From assembly GCF_034702125.1 (NCBI RefSeq), contig NC_085876.1, positions 22,491,129-22,555,128 on the forward strand: a stretch of DNA of 64,000 nucleotides, read 5' to 3'. The number at the start of each line of letters is the position of its first letter. The first letter of the stretch is position 1. The DNA comes from Engraulis encrasicolus (lineage: Eukaryota > Chordata > Actinopteri > Clupeiformes > Engraulidae). A program made the translations under genes and the position numbers. Below the pieces are notes generated by a model. The model worked only from the letters and a program-made list of their open reading frames with translations. It made no database searches and had not been told where the DNA came from. Positions 60,743-64,000 of this stretch are shown piece by piece.

Positions 60743-61229
60743 CAAAGTTGACAGAGTGATGGTCAGTTGGGAGAAATAAACATGTTTCAAATTTGATTAG
60801 GTCTACTAAGATTTGCTCCAGATTCACTATACATTGCTGGTGTTTCCAGACGCGCGGTGCCACATGTGTCACTTCAGCGCGTAATGCTTGCAACTTTTTT
60901 GTGTGTAATTTATGAACGTGCGTGCCTTGGCGCATTGATACACTGGAGTTATGCGGTCAGAAAAGTGACCTAATAGTGGGACTACTTCAGGTGTGCATAT
61001 ATAGACAGTTAATCAATACCCAATTTAGCGCGTCACAATGGGAGATTCCAGACTGCCGTGGTATAAGTCCAAATATTAGTCTAAACAGTGCTAGTCTTCC
61101 CCACATGGCATATAAACATTTGGGTACGTCTTTGGAGAAATCATTACATAATTTTATATTTCATTGAGCTTTTGAAGCAGCATCTCCATTTGGATATGAG
61201 AAGCATGTTATAAATGAAACATTACTGTT

Positions 61230-61235
61230 AATAAA
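61230..61235 (+). promoter_or_regulatory. Candidate polyadenylation signal for epsilon B30.2b
   Basis: AATAAA in a segment paralogous to the one after beta B30.2b (12540). The 1.4-kb insertion at 59696 lies between the stop and this signal. Confidence 0.5.
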
Positions 61236-61552
61236 GATTACTATGTATTCAAACATGTCTCCCTGTTGTCATTTTGTCTTTCCTTGAGATGTGTGACTCG
61301 AGGATAATTCACTCGACCAATCAGCTGTCAGCAGATGTGGAGCTCATCAGTCATGAGGGGTTTGTTTTCATCCTCCTCACCCACATGTGCTACAAACTAA
61401 CACAGTTTTCAGTATTATGAAGGTATTTTTGAAAAGGTGCGTTGAAGTAGTTCTAAAAAGGTGTAACAGCTGTCTGCAGATGTGGAGCTCAATGTTCAGG
61501 TTTGTTTTCATCCTCCTCACCCACATGTGCTCCACATCCCTCCAGCCCTTGG

Positions 61553-61735
61553 GCCTATATTAAGAAGCTGGTTCAGCAGTAAAGTAGGTTAATTTAAGAG
61601 GTAAATCATCTAATAGATGAGCCAGGAGTCCTCTGGGTTCTAAAGACAAAGAGGACTCCAGGCTCCTCTATTAGATGACTTACCTCTTATCTTAACCTGG
61701 TTTACTCCTGAACCAGCTTCTTATACCCTCTTGTC
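61553..61735. repeat. Hairpin MITE upstream of unit zeta
   Basis: Arms with AAGAAGCTGGTTCAGCAG and CTCCTGAACCAGCTTCTT around GGGTTCTAAAGAC. Same position as in the other units. Confidence 0.75.
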
Positions 61736-62098
61736 TCCCAGGTAGGGGCGTCTCCTCAGTGGGAATGAAGTCCACCAGGTTAACATATTATGTTCCTTCT
61801 CGCACAAAACCCTTCACTTTTCAAAGATCTACTGTACTTATGACATTAAGGCGGTGTTGTTCAACTCTGGGGTATAAGTGATACGACATAACTATTCAAC
61901 TTTTTTTTTTTTTTTTTTTTTTACAATTTAAGACTGTCATCAATATCTATTGGTTTAACACCCTGATATTATGTAGCTCAGTCATGTATTATTTCTTGTG
62001 AAAATCCCCAGAAATGTGGGATGTCAAAACCATAAATCAGTTGCTTTGAAGGATTTCCCAATGTTACTGACCTACGTTAGCTTGGCTATCTCCTGCAG

Positions 62099-62239
62099 TG
62101 GAATACCAGACGGTACAGTACCTGCTGCTTCTGCCTGTCTGAGTCCCTCCCTCTTCCCTTCTCCCTCTCCCTCCTTAGATAATAAGGAAGTGAAGGCTAA
62201 GGTACAGAGGGCAGCTATTCCTCCGTAACACAACAACAG
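62099..62239 (+). other. 5' exon of a further TRIM unit (zeta)
   Basis: Acceptor TATCTCCTGCAG then TGGAATACCAGACGG, ending ACAACAACAG before a GTATGTG donor. It is paralogous to the 5' exons of the five other units. The unit should continue rightwards, but a chromovirus begins 30 nt after the exon and reaches the window edge. Confidence 0.65.
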
Positions 62240-62268
62240 GTATGTGACGCTTTTTTCTTTAATAGTAG

Positions 62269-62859
62269 TGTCAGGAATTTTGTTGGGTGGTTGACCTTGG
62301 ACAGACATGCAGAGAAGCAATGAGTTCTGATGATAAGTTTTCTTTACTTTCAAAAACACAGGATACAAAAAAGCAGTTCTTCAGTTCAATGAAAGTTCCC
62401 AGAGTCAAAACAAAAAGTATCACAGCCAGCAGTCCAATGGCAACAAAAATCTTCAGTCAAAAATTCAAAGTTCCAACAAAAAGTATTTCGGCACAAAAAA
62501 CAGGCTTTCAAGTTCTCAAAAATGCAGGTGGAAGTCAAAAATCAAAACAAGGGTTCAGGATTTGGCAGCACAGAAAAAAGGGTACTCACACTGTGGCTCG
62601 CAGGAAAACTCAGCAAAGACAAAGGAAAAATCAGGATCTTAAATAGGCTGGTACATCAACACCAATAATCCAATCATCCAATCACAAAGGGGGGCAAATT
62701 AACAAAACACACAAAGGCAGAAGGGCGACATCTTGTGGGCAGGTAAGTACATGGCGGGCACAAAAGTTCATTGGAATTCAGAGGCACACAGTGGCAGAAT
62801 GGCGGCATCTTGTGGGCAGGTAAGTACATGGCAGGCACAAAAGTCAGTAGGATTTCACA
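62269..62859 (-). repeat. 3' LTR of a second chromovirus
   Basis: 591 bp, TGTCAGG at 62269 and ATTTCACA ending 62859, followed by the C-rich complement of a polypurine tract (TACCCCCCCG). A stretch of roughly 70 nt (GGCRACATCTTGTGGGCAGG, GTAAGTACATGGC) is tandemly duplicated at about 62720-62859. Confidence 0.85.
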
Positions 62860-62871
62860 GTACCCCCCCGC

Positions 62872-64000
62872 CTAAGATCGTCTCCTGACGATCCCAGGGC
62901 GGTCAGGGTGCAGGCGATGAAAGTCCCTTACCAAAGCGCGGTCAAGGACGTCCCTGGACGGCACCCAAGACCGCTCCTCAGGACCGTACCCCTCCCAATC
63001 CACGAGGTACTGAAGCCCCCCCCTGACACGGCGTGAATCAAGGAGCCGATTGACGGTGTAGGTGGCCTGGCCGTCGATGAGCCGAGGAGGAGGCGGTGGC
63101 CTGGGGGCAGGAAGCAGCGGCGAAGTGACCACTGGACGGAGGCGGGAGACGTGGAAGGTCGGGTGGACCTTCATGGAGCGGGGAAGTTGGAGGGTGTAGG
63201 CCACAGGATTGACCCGGCGAGTCACCTTGAAAGGCCCGATGAAGCGGGGTGCCAGTTTGCGATTCTCCACCCTCAGCGGAAGATCTCGAGTGGAGAGCCA
63301 GACCCTTTGGCCGGGTCTGAAGGTGACCAACCTCCGGTGCCGATTGGACTGCTGCTGGTACTGCTGGGAAGCCTTCAGTAGGGCCCGTCTGGCCACTCTC
63401 CAGGTGCGCCGGCATCGTCGCACAAACTGCTGGGCTGACGGGACCCCTGCATCCACCTCCTGCTCAGGAAACAAAGATGGTTGGTAGCCGAATTGACATT
63501 CAAAAGGTGACATACCAATGGCAGAGCACTTCAAGGTGTTGTGAGCATATTCCGCCCAAGGAAGCTGGGAACACCACGAGGACGGATTGGCAGATACTAC
63601 ACATCTCAGGGTAGCTTCCAGGTCCTGGTTCAGCCTCTCGGTCTGCCCATTAGATTGGGGGTGGAAGCCGGAGGACAGGCTCACAGTAGCACCCAGGAGT
63701 TTGCAGAAGGCTCGCCAGAAGCAGGAGGTGAACTGGGGCCCGCGGTCAGAGACAACATCCTGGGGGAGACCAAAAACTCGAAAAACATGGTCACACACAA
63801 GTCTAGCAGTCTCACTGGCAGAAGGTAATTTTGGCAAGGGCAAGAAACGACATGATTTAGAAAATCTATCAATTATGACCAAAATAGCGGTGTTACCTTC
63901 TGAGGCTGGTAGGCCAGTGATGAAGTCTAGAGAGATGTGCGACCAAGGTCTACGAGGAATGCACAGTGGGTGAAGAAGACCCTGGGGTCTCTGACGTGGA
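62872..64000 (-). CDS. pol: Second chromovirus Pol, integrase and chromodomain part
   Basis: The minus-strand frame is open from the window edge to 62872. It contains the integrase core from SLDFITGLP (near 63925), the second Asp in VSDRGPQF and the Glu in [12 protein letters not shown]. The [14 protein letters not shown] module and a chromodomain ([15 protein letters not shown]) precede the stop. It is a different family from the element at 22638: protein sequence and LTR differ clearly, and the stop lies outside the LTR. Only the 3' part is visible; it is intact as far as seen. Confidence 0.92.
   Translation of the reverse strand, partial: PRQRPQGLLHPLCIPRRPWSHISLDFITGLPASEGNTAILVIIDRFSKSCRFLPLPKLPSASETARLVCDHVFRVFGLPQDVVSDRGPQFTSCFWRAFCKLLGATVSLSSGFHPQSNGQTERLNQDLEATLRCVVSANPSSWCSQLPWAEYAHNTLKCSAIGMSPFECQFGYQPSLFPEQEVDAGVPSAQQFVRRCRRTWRVARRALLKASQQYQQQSNRHRRLVTFRPGQRVWLSTRDLPLRVENRKLAPRFIGPFKVTRRVNPVAYTLQLPRSMKVHPTFHVSRLRPVVTSPLLPAPRPPPPPRLIDGQATYTVNRLLDSRRVRGGLQYLVDWEGYGPEERSWVPSRDVLDRALVRDFHRLHPDRPGIVRRRS

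Larger units (their letters stand above)
59696..61067. mobile_element. 1.4-kb insertion in the 3' flank of epsilon B30.2b
   Basis: The paralogous site in beta (near 12705) reads GGGGTACAAGTCCAAATATT on the gene strand. In epsilon 59696-61067 is inserted after ACAAG. Inverted ends CTTATACCACGG (from 59834) and CCGTGGTATAAG (ending 61067) mark the element body. A fold-back (59699-59832) is at its left edge. A hAT MITE (60147-60346) and a (CT)n run (60669-60739) are inside. No transposase. No clean target duplication. Confidence 0.7.

Overview
The window is vertebrate nuclear DNA, almost certainly from a ray-finned fish. It has intron-split TRIM genes, very dense (CA)n/(GT)n microsatellites, Tc1, hAT, Penelope-like and sushi-type Ty3/gypsy elements, and a tRNA-derived SINE. 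The frequent 'aggcctac' words resemble clupeiform genomes, but that is only an impression. There is one assembly gap of 99 N at 44862-44960 and single N at 7937 and 54264.

The host content is a tandem array of TRIM E3 ligase genes (RING, B-box 2, coiled coil, PRY/SPRY=B30.2; TRIM35/TRIM39/NF7-like). I name the units gamma (7.6-11.8 kb, minus, broken), beta (18.8-29.7 kb plus a second B30.2 exon at 13.3-13.8 kb, minus, broken), alpha (33.4-37.1 kb plus a second B30.2 exon at 31.2-31.7 kb, minus), delta (45.5-48.8 kb, plus), epsilon (51.2-56.3 kb plus a second B30.2 exon at 58.7-59.2 kb, plus) and zeta (only its 5' exon, 62.1 kb, plus). A further B30.2 exon without the rest of its unit lies at 38.8-39.3 kb. 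The coding exon plan is constant: 396, 96, 231, 23, 119 and 545 nt. The array points left before about 39.9 kb and right after 44.96 kb. Alpha, delta and epsilon each read as an intact 469-residue protein.

The main biological point is that units carry two complete terminal B30.2 exons in series (a, then b). Each has its own acceptor, stop codon and 3' flank, so one RING/coiled-coil body could be joined to either recognition domain. The donor that would make this choice is followed within a few bases by a long (CA)n tract in four of the five units.

Mobile DNA fills most of the remainder. 1-877 is a Tc1 remnant. 878-3760 is a head-to-head Penelope-like pair with a hammerhead-ribozyme-like motif. 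4549-6606 is a nested inverted-repeat element. hAT-type elements sit at 7.9-10.1, 14.9-15.3, 15.8-17.0, 19.4-21.8, 38.2, 40.6, 50.2 and 60.1 kb, several with 8-bp target duplications. 13967-17077 is a 3.1-kb insertion with a recognisable empty site. 22638-28044 is a full-length, apparently intact chromovirus with LTRs that look identical, inserted in a coding exon of beta. 42520-44124 is a palindromic Tc1. 57386-57746 is a MITE with a 7-bp target duplication and empty sites in the paralogues. 59.7-61.1 kb is a fold-back insertion. The 3' half of a second chromovirus runs off the right edge from 62269. Paralogous TRIM units serve as internal empty-site controls for many of these insertions.
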